Origin: Hypericum androsaemum
Lineage: Eukaryota > Streptophyta > Magnoliopsida > Malpighiales > Hypericaceae
DNA: 64,000 nt
Assembly (NCBI GenBank): GCA_963995505.1
Contig: OZ023192.1
Span: 2,525,001 to 2,589,000, forward strand
Direction of reading: 5' to 3'
The translations under genes were made by a program, and so were the position numbers. The notes under the pieces are model-generated. The model ran no database searches. It was not told the DNA's origin and worked only from the letters and a program-made list of their open reading frames with translations. Each line of letters begins with the position of its first letter. Position 1 is the first letter of the stretch. Of this stretch, positions 11,884-22,542 are shown one piece after another.

Positions 11884-12288
11884 ATGGCTACCCAATTCAA
11901 GCACATGATCATCCTTTCAGCTCTTATTATAAGTACTATCTTCTTCATAAGTAATTTCAATTTCATAGAAGCAAGGCCCTTGAACTACTCTCCAAGGCTT
12001 ATTAGGGTTAATGTTGATACCAACCCTAGCCGGTTCCTTGACCAAGAGGAAAAGTCTGGGCCGAGCCCTGGTGTGGGCCACAGTTACCAGAATGCTCAAA
12101 CCCTTGGAGAGATTAAGGATTCTGGTCGGGCCCAAAATCTCCGAACTCTGGGAAAGACTTCAGAGTCTGGGCCGAGCCCAGGAGTGGGTCATCGGGCCCC
12201 CAATACCCTCACATTTGGAGAGATTTCGAAGCCCGGCCCAAATATGTCGCAGAAGGCAAAGATGGCTGTTGCAAATATTAATGTGTAG
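11884..12288 (+). CDS. Secreted CEP/PIP-like precursor with two peptide motifs
   Basis: This 134-codon, intron-less gene probably encodes an apoplastic signalling-peptide precursor. Residues 1-30 are a signal peptide with cleavage near IEA-RPL. Two exact copies of SGPSPGVGH occur at residues 58-66 and 95-103, the Pro-rich, His-ending motif of CEP/PIP-type peptides, which in those families is released by proteases and perceived by receptor kinases. The second copy is followed by a third degenerate block (SKPGPN). The in-frame ATG at 11791 would add 31 residues and bury the signal peptide. TATA position and topology both favour 11884. The paralogue at 2560 lies 9 kb away on the same strand. I cannot choose firmly between the CEP and PIP families. 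Confidence 0.78.
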   Translation: MATQFKHMIILSALIISTIFFISNFNFIEARPLNYSPRLIRVNVDTNPSRFLDQEEKSGPSPGVGHSYQNAQTLGEIKDSGRAQNLRTLGKTSESGPSPGVGHRAPNTLTFGEISKPGPNMSQKAKMAVANINV

Positions 12289-12960
12289 CTTTCATATTTT
12301 TAGAGCTAAAACTATCATCATCGTCTCTACACTTCGTCGAATATCAAATCAAATGGTATAAGAAAAACTATAAACATGGTCTTTTTAGATTGTGTACAAT
12401 ACTATAAAATGTACTGTTTCTCTTTTAAGGACATTATACTGTATTGTTAGGAAGGAAATAATGCACGCATGGCAATGTACTATGTAATATACGCTTGTAA
12501 TATATATGATCGGTCATGTACGATAAAAAAGCTTTGACTTACCCAAGAACTCTCGTGTAATAATATGCTATAAGATCAACATACTCTAAAAATATGTTGG
12601 AATCTAAAAATACTCAAGTCAATAAGTGGATTTCCAACACTTGTAAATTAAGTCCATCACATTCGCAACGATTTTTCTTCGACATCTTCGATAACCCAAA
12701 CTTGGAGAAAAAATAGATAAGACAGTCCAATCATGACAAATATAATAATCATGACAAAGAACTCCAACTACAAAAATCGAATCCGAGATACCAAGTGAAA
12801 TAAATGACCCCCCCTAAAAATTTCCGTATCTCGAAAAGTTGCAATTGCGCCTACACCTTCCCTAACACCTTTTCTTATATGCTATTTCAAAGTCTTGTCG
12901 GTTTCCACTCTTTCATACAGAACTTAGATGTGTACTTAGCTTATGATAATATTTTGCGTA
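12289..12960. other. Intergenic sequence
   Basis: 3' flank of peptide gene 2 plus AT-rich sequence. A segment near 12600-12680 faintly resembles the LTR-like repeat at 10140-10400. Confidence 0.4.
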
Positions 12961-12970
12961 ATTTATGTAC

Positions 12971-13974
12971 GGGTTCTTGACTAATGCATACCTTCGAGAG
13001 GAAGCCCTAAATAGTCACGTAGTTGAGCAAAGAGTTGAATGGCAAGTCGGCTTTCTTTTGTCTGTCTTCTCCTGTTTCCAATTCCTCCATTTACTCTCTT
13101 TTCTCTGGTCTGCAAGGGATGCAAAACTTTAGTAGGCTACAGATTCGATGCCATGCACCACATTTTCATGTTCGCTGTAGCTATTTTTCAATGCACCGTG
13201 AAGCAGTAACACTGAAGAAAAGATGCAATTTTAATGATTTCTTTGTGGTTGCAGGATGTACGCGTTTGATGTCCACTGCAATTCTTTCTTCCCAATGTTT
13301 GTTATGCTCTATGGTAATTTCAAACGGATATTGTTATTTCAAATGGATATTAGCGCACCCTGCCGTTGTTGTGTAACTTTTTTTGCTGCAATTGTACATT
13401 ATTTCCTGTCCCCGCTTCTTGTAGCCCATGGTTTTCTACCCGAGCTGTCCCCGCTTCTTGTAGCCCATGGTTTTCTACCCGAGCTGTCCCCGCTTCTTGT
13501 AGCCCATGGTTTTCTACCCGAGCTGCTTTCATGGTAGCGGCCTCATACTATCATTATCTCAACTTTTTAGGTTATGATGGTAAGCAGCCACCTCTAATCA
13601 CTGATTTTCTGTCTCAGTAATAAGTACGAAATATCCTCTATTACCGTCAACTTGGACATTGCCTTGGAATTTTAGATTGAAGGCACACAAAACAGAGACA
13701 TATTCTCATCCTAACATGTTGATCTCTTTTCCTGCAGTGTTGCCCTTTTTGGAGAGAACAACATTTTTCTTGTATCCGATCGGCATTGTCATTGTTCTAT
13801 CTCCTATCTGTAAGTCCAACTTGTAAACATCTTTGTAGTTTGGTGACTTTGATTTCTCTTCTAGCTTAATCTGATAAGATCCTCAACTATGCAGTGATTT
13901 TGAGCGGATTCAATCCATCAAGATACTTTATGAATGCATACTTCAGTCACCGGCTCTTGTATGACACTCCATAG
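12971..13974 (+). pseudogene. UNC50: Partial UNC-50 family pseudogene
   Basis: UNC-50 proteins are multipass Golgi membrane proteins. The exons here match the C-terminal half: 12971-13041 (GFLTNAYLREEALNSHVVEQ), 13255-13313 (MYAFDVHCNSFFPMFVMLY), 13392-13579 (VHYFLSPLLVAHGF, then MVAASYYHYLNFLGYD), 13738-13809 (VLPFLERTTFFLYPIG) and 13895-13974 (LILSGFNPSRYFMNAYFSHR, then stop). The first intron has a GC donor (GCAAGT) and a GCAG acceptor. Damage: the 5' exons are missing, the exon-3 acceptor reads CAA where CAG is expected (13389-13391), a 39-bp segment is triplicated, and a deletion with frameshift follows it (about 13525-13535). The stop lies next to the truncated 3' end of the TNL1 pseudogene on the other strand. 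Confidence 0.85.
13406..13522 (+). repeat. Three exact 39-bp tandem copies within the UNC-50 exon
   Basis: The unit CTGTCCCCGCTTCTTGTAGC... is 39 bp, repeated three times without a visible mismatch, and keeps the frame (SPLLVAHGFLPEL three times). Normal UNC-50 has one copy, so this is a local expansion. Confidence 0.9.
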
Positions 13975-16900
13975 GTTGTAAGATGTCCCAAATCCCAATT
14001 TTCTTTTTTCCCACGCGCATCACCTGACGCATGGCATTTTTGATATTTCTAACCCCATATTCAATCCGGCTCACACACGAAGAATACCCAACAAGCCAGC
14101 GACCAGTCCAATCCCTTACAGCGAGGAACCCCCGATCTTCACCATAGCCAGCTGCGCGGAGCTTGACCCAATCCATGATTGGCAGGTCCACTCTGGCTTT
14201 AGCTTTCTCCCTTACAGTAAGGGGACCATCTGTATCAAGCAACAATTTTAGGCACGAGTCATAACGGCCATGTCCCAATAACCAAAAGATCAGAGAAAGC
14301 TACTTACCAACATCAAAATCATCATCACTATCACCATCAACATAGTCAAACTCGGAAAAACCCATCCCTTTGTCTGTCGTGGTTCTAATATTCACTGCAC
14401 TCCAAGCATTGATATAACTCATTGCCGAGTTGCATTGGCGCCTGCTTGGGTAAAACACCAAGTCTTCAAATTTGGAGTTTGGTATAAATGCTCCACATTC
14501 GCTTATCAAAAAGTTAATAGGATGGCTTTCTGTCACGTTGCTGAATGTTATTTTCACACGAACTTTAGCTTCAGCCCAGTCATCTTATAATATCCTTCTT
14601 TCCTCGGTTAATCCATTGGTTATAAAACAAAAGAACACTCTACATGAATTTTGAATAAAATCCCCCTTCCGAACTACCAGCAAATCATCACCAAGAAACA
14701 GGCTGATCTTGTAGGACAACTCCGAACTGAAACTCATCGGTTTTAGGACAAATCCAACACAAATAGTTGGCAATCTCCTGCGAACCCGGAAAGATAGAGA
14801 AGCTCCAGCTTTGACATACTGGAAGAACCAAGGGAGGGTATCTCCAGGGACAAATACCACTGGGTAGTTGTTCTGCAGAATGTTGTACAAGATTAGTCCT
14901 TAAAGAAACTAATGGAAAAAAGGCCATCTACTTGATCACTTCTGAATGTAGGCAAGCGTATGCGTGCATGTTTGCAAGAGATTGGATAGGGTAGAAAGAG
15001 CACGAACCACTTCGTCTCCGTAAAAGCACCTTGCTATGTTTTCACCACTACCTTGCAAGCATATTTCTTGTAAAGCTGCTGACCTCACATGAGGAACAGA
15101 CTTGAGTCGACGACACCCACTGAGATTATACATTTTTAGAACTGGAGAGGAGATCTTTGGACATGCTCTAAGATTGGAGCAACCCATGGCACTGAACACT
15201 TCAAGCTTTGGAAGCAATATCATTCCACTGTCATGATCAAACTCAACTAAGCTGCAGCAGAAGTCTAGGTGTATTTCCATCAAATGTACAGCCCAAGAAA
15301 GGTTGGGCACTTTTGTCACCTTCTCTGAACGAGTGACATGCAAATATTTAACATTTCCGAACTTCTGTCAACAATTTATGTTAGATAGTCAGCGATTTGA
15401 AACCTTCAAATCTAGGCAATAATGATCAGTGCAAAAGTAGTTTGCGACAACCATACTTGGAGTGGATATCCTAGTTGAATAGGATGAACAACATTCCCCA
15501 ATCTCAGGTCAAGAAGTTTATTGCCGATGAAGTCAGATGGGAAGGAGGAAGAAGGATATTCCTCCAACTTTAGTACTACTACACTATTCGGAAGTTGCAC
15601 CGGTCTCGTAGAAAACCTGGCATTCCTGAAGATGAGTATACATAGATTGATCATCTTTCTAAGCAATTATTGTTCCAGTGCACCGCGGAATGTTCAGGCA
15701 ATTCCAGCATCAAACCTTGGATTGTGCTGATTTCCTGCAATCGCACCAGCAAGGCAACGTTTCCAGTTATATATTGTTTGGAATGCTACATGAGATTAAT
15801 TAGTAACCTAACATTCCTAAAATAAGTAACATGTAGAAAGTTCTTCATATGTACAAGGGCCAATGCCTATTTCCATTTAGAGGATTCGCGGAGGGGGAAG
15901 AAAGTAAAGGATGGTAAAGCGTATTTGCTTTTCTTCATACCAAGTCTCTGGTATTTAAGACCTGAAGAACAACCTCACGATGCCATAATCCGCTGCATTT
16001 AACGGCCTCTGCTTCAGACTCTCGTCTAACAATTTCCCTTCCCATGTCTCGTACAAGATCATGCATCCACACTTTTCCATCTTGTCTTCTTATGAAACAC
16101 TTGTCTTCCAAGACCCTCATTCCGACTTTGGGGTTGAATTTGTAGCCTTCAAAAATCTTCTCAAGATAATCCCAGGACTCCCAATTAAAGAAGCATGCCA
16201 TGTCAAGAAACATATGTTTAACATTGTATCTTAACTTATCGTAACTGACTTTAAGACTTGTAAATATATAATCACTCATAATGCTTTGTGGTCACCTAAA
16301 GTTGATTCCCATTCATCTTTCTCCTTGCCACATACGTCAGCTCCAATAATTTGCAATGCCAGTGGAAGCCCCTGGGCATTATCTGTTAGATCATTCGAAA
16401 TATCGGCAAAATCAGCCACAGGTTCACTTATCTTAAACGCAAGCCAATAAAACAGTTCAAGAGCTTCGTGATGATCTAGTGGTTTCAATTCATATGTTCT
16501 CTCATTATTAACCCCATGTTGCCGAAGCAGATCTTGGTGCCTTGTTGTGATAATCACTCTACTACCAGGGCGAAACCAACCACAACCACCAGCTAATGTA
16601 TCTAGTTGTTTCAATTCACCATCAACATCATCAAGAATAAGAAGGATCTTTTTGTTTTGGAGTCTCTGTTGCATTTCCATCATTCCTTCATGAATATTCC
16701 TCAACTTGATATCTTCTTCCCCCAGAACTGAGGCTAGAATAGTCTCTTGCATATGTACCAGCCCATCTATAGTTGAGGCCTTTGCTCCAACTTCAACAAA
16801 GCAAGTGCTTTCAAATTGCACAGCGACCAAGTTATAGAAGGCTTTGACAAAGGTTGTCTTACCTATCCCACTGATTCCATAAATTCCAAGCATATGGACA

Positions 16901-17619
16901 TCATTTTGGTCAGAACAAAAAGATCCCGAGAGCAAGATGAACTCTGATATTCTTGATTGCAATCCGACTGGGTTAGCAGCCACATACAAGTGAGGGGAAC
17001 CCAAAAAGCTACTGATTTGCTTGACGATCTTCGCAATAAACTCGTATTCATAGCTGAAATCAGAAAATAAAAGGTTCAAACTTGATACTAATTTAATGAT
17101 GCTACTAAATCCTGAGGTATGAGAATTATATTATGTCGTATTATCCATGTTAAGTAACAATCTTCAAAAATTTACTTCTCAAAACAACGAAATATTGGGG
17201 TAGTAGAATTCAGAATTCTAATTGCATGCTGGTTGAGATGGGAGAGAAAGATTTTCCTTATTATTAGCCTTAATGCCAAATAGACAAATAGTCTGTATCA
17301 AAAAAAACTAAATTAGAGCTGATCCAATCACCTCTCCTTGATCCATAAGAACTTATTAGATTACTACGTGAAATTATGGTTAAAAGGATTCCTAACCCAC
17401 CTAAGTACGACTCCCCTTTAAGCCTGCTTGCTTTTTCAACAGCTGACCTCTAATTTTGCACTATGTCCTTACCGTACTTCTGTTCAAGTGCATCCATCCC
17501 CTGATGTCTCACTTTTGATGGGTCAACTTCATAGAAGATGGGGATGACTCTCTGCTTCCTCTCCTCCTTACATTTGAGTATAGTTACCAGCTCATCAAGA
17601 CACGAAGAATTGGAGGAAG

Positions 17620-18275
17620 CATAGTGTGATACCCCGAAAATAATTTGTACTGTCTTAAATGCTTAAGTGATTTGATTGGTACTATCCATACCAATAAGGT
17701 GCACCTTCTTTTCCGGCACACATCCTGAGAGAACTCCAAGGTTAAACGCGTTTGGCCGGGAGTAGGATCAGGATGGGTGACCTCCTGGGAAGTTTTCCGG
17801 GATGCATGCGAGTGAGGACAAAGCATGCTGGAAAAGACCTGTGTTGGTCTGTAGAGACAATCAGTCAAATCACGGGGCGTTACATTTGGTATCAGAGCGA
17901 CCTCGGCTTGTACGGTGTAGTTTGGGGATCGAACGCATCTGCAACCGAGGGATTCTGGGACTGTCTGTATCTGGCGCGACGAGGACGTCGCGTATTTAAG
18001 GAGGGGTGAATGTGATACCCCGAAAATGATTTGTACTGTCTGAAATGCTTAAGTGATTTGATTGGTACTATCCATACCAACAAGGTGCACCTTTTTTTCC
18101 GGCACACATCCTGAGAGAACTCCAAGGTTAAACGCGTTTGGCCGGGAGTAGGATCAGGATGGGTGACCTCCTGGGAAGTTTTTCGGGATGCATGCGAGTG
18201 AGGACAAAGCATGCTGGAAAAGACCTGTGTTGGTCTGTGGAGACAGTCAGTCAAAACACGGGGTGTTACACATAG
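17620..18275 (+). mobile_element. Cassandra-type TRIM retrotransposon in the TIR exon
   Basis: The element body is 17625-18270 (646 bp). Two 260-bp LTRs (17625-17884 and 18011-18270) begin TGTGATACC and end GTTACA. They differ at roughly ten positions by eye. The 126-bp interior starts with a primer-binding site for initiator tRNA-Met (TGGTATCAGAGC, 17887-17898) and ends with the polypurine tract AAGGAGGGGTGA (17998-18009). CATAG flanks it (17620-17624 and 18271-18275). The LTRs carry a 5S rRNA-derived segment, the hallmark of Cassandra. It has no coding capacity and depends on other elements for mobility. Confidence 0.93.
17677..17803 (+). ncRNA. 5S rRNA-derived Pol III promoter segment in the Cassandra LTR
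   Basis: The stretch GAACTCCAAGGTTAAACGCG at 17731 onward corresponds to the 5S box A area, and GGGTGACCTCCTGGGAAGT (about 17773-17791) is essentially the 5S 3' half including box C. Similarity weakens toward the 5' end. The same segment occurs in the second LTR (about 18063-18189) and again at about 59402-59525. It is an LTR component, not a functional 5S gene. Confidence 0.8.
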
Positions 18276-18504
18276 TCTCCAGAGAATATTAGAACGGAGA
18301 CCCTTGACCCTTCAATGGCTTTGACAAGGTCGGAGAAATTTCATCTCCAGTCCGGAGCCCTTGGGCGTCTCTAAACACTCTGATGTGCTTCCTTTTCAAG
18401 TTGTGATATAGATGATCAGTGAACTTGTAGCGTGTGTCTGCACCTCTGAAGCTGAGAAGTATGTCCCAATCCCATATGGAGGCTTCTGACAAGTCTGCGA
18501 TCAT

Positions 18505-19190
18505 TTTTTAGGACATAAAGAAATGTTAAACTATACTAGTCACTTCCAGGAAAAAGAGTAGAAGAAATTACTCACCGATATTCCGCTGTTTCCTATACTA
18601 GTCACTTCCAGTGAAAGATTCATCTGCAGGCAGCAACCAAGTCCGAAGCCACATCTAGTTAATCATGACTAGGTACCAAATGGATCCATAATACCTCCGT
18701 TTGTTGAATAGATAGACTATACAATATGCGAGAGAACAATTAGAAATGATCAAACCTAGTCAATAGGATGATAACATTAGTGACAGCTCAAGTCAACTCA
18801 GTGGTCAAAGTTTGATGGTAAGAATATTGACGCTGGATGACATGGAAAGGGCTTCCATTTGGACAATATAACGAAGTTACGACGAAGTTTCCAAAAGTTG
18901 AAAATCCTAACTTCATGCTTTTCCACTATAACATCCTTTTTTACTATGAATAACACTTCGAGGACATACGGTAACTTTATACGTGTGCCAAATAACACAA
19001 GGCGTAGGCGTATATAAAAAGAGAGAAGTTTAGGATTGAATTCCTGATAACAAGCTATATGCCAGTCTCACGACATAATTCTTTTAGCAAATAAAAAGAC
19101 CAAGAGAAAAATCCAGTCCGATTTACAAGGATTCTGGTAAAGAAGAGAGATGATATTAATATTGCATATGCAAACGACATGAAACCACCG
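18505..19190 (-). other. 5' flank of TNL1
   Basis: Homologous to the flank upstream of TNL2 (27909-28660). It includes the segment with TTCATCTGCAGGCAGCAACC (about 18620), a putative leader exon. No gene is evident. The open frame at 18798-18998 has no motifs. Confidence 0.5.
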
Positions 19191-19322
19191 ATTGGAGTTG
19201 GTATAATTGGTAAGAAATTTGTGCTTCGTGAATCAATGATGTCTCGAGTTCAAATCCTCGGAGTGAAAAAATAATTTCGGGTTTCGACGGTGCTACACTT
19301 TGAACATTGTTGAATAAAACAA
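19191..19322 (+). repeat. tRNA-derived SINE-like repeat, copy 1
   Basis: TGGTATAATTGGTAAG resembles a Pol III box A, and GAGTTCAAATCCTCGG about 40 bp later resembles box B. The body ends near TTGAATAAAAC. Copies lie at 28655-28785 and 38796-38905, each upstream of a TNL copy. Confidence 0.55.
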
Positions 19323-19399
19323 ACTAAGCAGAACGCCGAATTATCCTTAACCTAATTATGTGATAATCCCCAAATTCCAAACCCCAACCGTTCCTTTCC

Positions 19400-19735
19400 A
19401 CAAAGCACATTGTACTCCCGATGCTTATAGAGAGGGGAAGCACTGAGGAGAGGTGTTTACAAGTACCTTGAGCATGTCGACCGTCGACGACGCCGTTCCC
19501 TCGGTTGGACAGTCGTCTTCCCCGTTAGGCTCAAAGCAACCGTCATGGACGACCGGTCGTCCGCATCCTACGCAAATCCTTGGGCACGAGTCGAGACCGA
19601 CGACGAACGGCTGGAAACTCAAACTCAAAGTGCAGCCCCAAGACGAATCGCGTTGTTTCTTTTGATGGGATTTTGGTCGGTTGATTGGTAGGGGCCATTC
19701 CCGCGGCGGCGAAAATATTCATCGGGATAAGTTCA
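19400..19735 (-). other. GC-rich duplicated module, copy 1
   Basis: A GC-rich block conserved at 32530-32875 and 38985-39310. On the - strand each copy has an open segment ending in VDMLK or a similar sequence, followed by a GTAC donor-like site. The frames differ by indels among copies. It may be a duplicated first exon or promoter. The product is not recognised. Confidence 0.4.
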
Positions 19736-20569
19736 TATATGCCGAAATAATCTCATAAATACCAATGCTTTATTATAGTTTCACTTTTTATATTATTAAA
19801 TATTTATTGGAATAACTTATTACGCTAAAATCTCTCATCTTGAATTTTAATACCTGATTGATGTTCGTATAGAAAACATGATATTGTTATTAAAATATAG
19901 TTACACACTCATTATGACTATAAATAATTTTAAACTTAAGTGATGACGGTACAATTGTCAGTGAATAATATAGAACAGATGAACGGTTCGAGTTAGATTT
20001 TCTTCCAGCAAAAAAATATTGCATAAATAAAAGAAAAATGTACAAAGTCCAACACAAAATCTACGACCTATCTCCACTGATCCCACAAGTCTAAGGGGGT
20101 GGGGTCCCATGATCAATAGACTAGGGGCGAGCCCGACAGCTCTAATGTCTAATCTGCTGAATCCCATATGTTGGACAGTCGGAGTGACGTCTCCAACCAA
20201 TAGGCCAGAGTAACGTCGCCTATCCACTAGTCCAACTGTACCCACATGTCAGCAACATGGGGGGCCAACTACTAGGCAATAGCCAAGCAGAAAACCGCCT
20301 ATCCCCTCTAGCCTCGAATTATCCCGAACAAGAGATCTTCCCACCCGCCCACTCGAGGGACGCACACACACAGACCCTGTGCGCCTAATGTGCACGGTTA
20401 CAGTCAGTGGACTATCGGCGCCACCCGACAGGAAAATGAGTACACACTGATAACGCTGCGAAGATCTATTACAAAGATGAAATAACATGAAGTCTGCATC
20501 ATCTCACCGCCACCAACTCCTCGCCACAGTCCCATAAATCCTACCGCCCCACGTCGCAAATACAAATGT
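19736..20569. other. Intergenic and putative LINE 3' flank
   Basis: AT-rich to about 20000. After that a more GC-balanced part may be the 3' untranslated region of the adjacent - strand LINE. No motifs were found. Confidence 0.35.
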
Positions 20570-21620
20570 TGAATCTTCATTTGGAAAACCTATAATATGG
20601 CATCTTGGACATGTCTCTGCCGATGTGCTCAAGAAGGAAATCAGGCGCATTGGGCCACCAACCCGTCACCTTCAATTTAGTCAAGGCATCATCAACAACA
20701 TTTTCCTCACGATAAATATGGGATACCTGGAATTACATGTTCTCAAGCTTGCTCTGCACACTCAGCCATCTCGGCCATCTATTACGATATCTCCATGAAA
20801 TATCAATATGGCAAAATTGGAAAAAAAGAGAGGATGAATCCGTCTCCAACCACAGTCTACACCATGCATGCGCGTATGCTATTTCCACTGCCTTCAAAGC
20901 TGCTACTAGTTATGCTTCATAAGCATACCCGATACCCTTCTGGTGAACAAAACATCCTTGTGCAAATCCTATGTGGTTCCCAAAAATACTTGCCGCAGAG
21001 GCCAAGCCCGGAGCCCTCAACGCATTTCCATCCGTGTTGTACTTTGTCCAACCCGGCAAAGGACAATACCATCGTAACTCTTTAATCACAGGAGCTTGCC
21101 CTGGCCGACCAGAAACTCGCAATGCCTATAAAATGGAAAGATTGTCCTGTGATCCAAACATGTGACCCACGTCCTCTGCTCCAGTCTTGGCTACCTCATT
21201 ATCATCGAGGGCACACCCCTCCGCACATCATCAAAAATTCTCTGATTGCGCTCAGTCCAAATAGCCCAAATAATAGAAACCACAGTTACTCTCCACAAAG
21301 CCTGCACATATGGACTGAAAGACAATAACATCACCCGTGTCACTAATTGGTAGAAGCTCGCATAATCACCCCAGGGAACGCGGAGATTTCAAAGTATGCA
21401 CGCCATATCTCCAACCAGAAATCACACGAGACCAGCAAGATATCAATGTCCTCTGTCCCTGCAAGACAAAGAACACAACAAAATGGCCCCGTAACCTTTC
21501 CGCCTCAATGCCTCCATAGTCGGGAGGCAACCATGTATTGTCCGCCAAACTGTCACGTGGTAAAAACTGCCTCCTAAATAGAACTCGAAACGCCAGATAT
21601 TCAAAAAAAAAACACGCGGT
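20570..21620 (-). pseudogene. Degraded L1-type LINE ORF2 3' end (RNase H)
   Basis: Read on the - strand, pieces match the end of plant L1 ORF2. A part near 21548-21366 (ADNTWLPPDYGGIEAERLRG) sits where the zinc-binding region before RNase H is expected. The RNase H domain follows from 21090 (GWTKYNTDGNALRAPGLAS, with the NTDG catalytic Asp). The C-terminus lies near 20700-20575 (VSHIYREENVVDDALTKLK, then GRDMSKMPYYRFSK). Several frameshifts and stops separate them. It is a 5'-truncated, dead copy between TNL1 and TNL2. Confidence 0.75.
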
Positions 21621-22542
21621 CTAATGTTGTCATCCGCCTCGTCGGCGTAGCTCCGGAGACGAGCCCGCCTCGAGGTCGACGACGGCCGTCATGGATACTG
21701 AAACTCGAGGGTTTCCACAATTCGAAATTTTAGAGAGACAGGAGATGTGCACTTTGGGGTGATCGGTGTCGGTGTAGCCACTGTTTTATTTTCTTCGGAA
21801 ATCATCTTATAGTTATACCAGTAAATTCACTTTATCGATTTAAGTTTCGAATTAATAAAAAATATTTTCAACAAATTTTAAATGGGATTCAAGTTAAATA
21901 TTATTGATTAAATCAGAATAACATGATCCAATAATAATTGTTCCTGAGTCAATAAGAATTATTTCTAATAGGTCATTTAGTCCCAAATTCCAAGTAGATG
22001 AATCTATAATAATATATGTGTAGTTAATCTAAATATATTTGTTAATGATAACCACTGTTTCGAATCTCAATCAATGTTTATCGAGTATGTTTAATATAAT
22101 ATTTTATTTAGCTCGAATTGGGTGTTCTCGCATTAAACCTAAGTTTCCTCCAAAAACAAATTTAATATATGTGAAGCGTAAGATAAAACTGTTTTAAAAT
22201 TAACCGATAGTGATCTTATTGTGTATATATGTGTGGCTCAATGTCTAGATACCCATTAGTTTGGGGGAAAAAAATCCTAATTGCAATGCATAATTGGATG
22301 CATTTTATTCTGATTGTTCTGTTTAATTCGAGTTTGGCAATAACGAAGAAATACATGCCAGGAACGCAAACAGCAAACAGCAAACACGAAAAATCTCTTT
22401 ATATCAGACTCTCCTTCGAAGGATGAGTCGTCCCTAATGCTATGTGGTCATCACTATAGCAGTAGAAAAGGCTATAGTTCACTTGTCTGGGCTCCACATA
22501 TAATTAATTATGCTCCTCCTCCCCAAGCCAGCACTTGCTTTT
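21621..22542. other. Intergenic sequence
   Basis: AT-rich and non-coding. It contains the presumed 3' untranslated region of TNL2 near 22400-22542. Confidence 0.45.

Larger units (their letters stand above)
13990..18504 (-). pseudogene. TNL1: broken TIR-NB-LRR gene with RNase H-like tail
   Basis: The exon layout copies TNL2: TIR exon 17401-18504 (split by a Cassandra element), NB-ARC exon 15941-17053, LRR exons 15457-15734 and 15008-15364, post-LRR exon 14308-14872, and an RNase H-like exon from 14229 down to about 13990. The NB-ARC keeps GIYGISGIGKTT, LLILDDVD, GSRVIITTRHQ, GLPLAL and an intact MHD (VWMHDLVRD). Damage, by comparison with TNL2: a 1-nt deletion near 18328 in the TIR, the 646-bp insertion, a 1-nt deletion near 16284, a 1-nt deletion near 15660, a TAA at 14585-14587 where TNL2 has CAA, and truncation of the last exon where the UNC-50 fragment begins. 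The RNase H-like piece reads WVKLRAAGYGEDRGFLAVRD. No intact product is possible. Confidence 0.88.

Noticed and set aside
17677..17803. Functional 5S rRNA gene
   Set aside because: The segment has many changes from 5S and is bounded by LTR sequence. It is the 5S-derived part of Cassandra.
19200..19262. Genuine tRNA gene
   Set aside because: Box A and B spacing is plausible, but there is no cloverleaf or acceptor stem. It is better explained as a SINE head repeated three times.
20249..20488. Possible small gene on the - strand
   Set aside because: No motif. It sits just downstream of the LINE and probably belongs to its 3' region.
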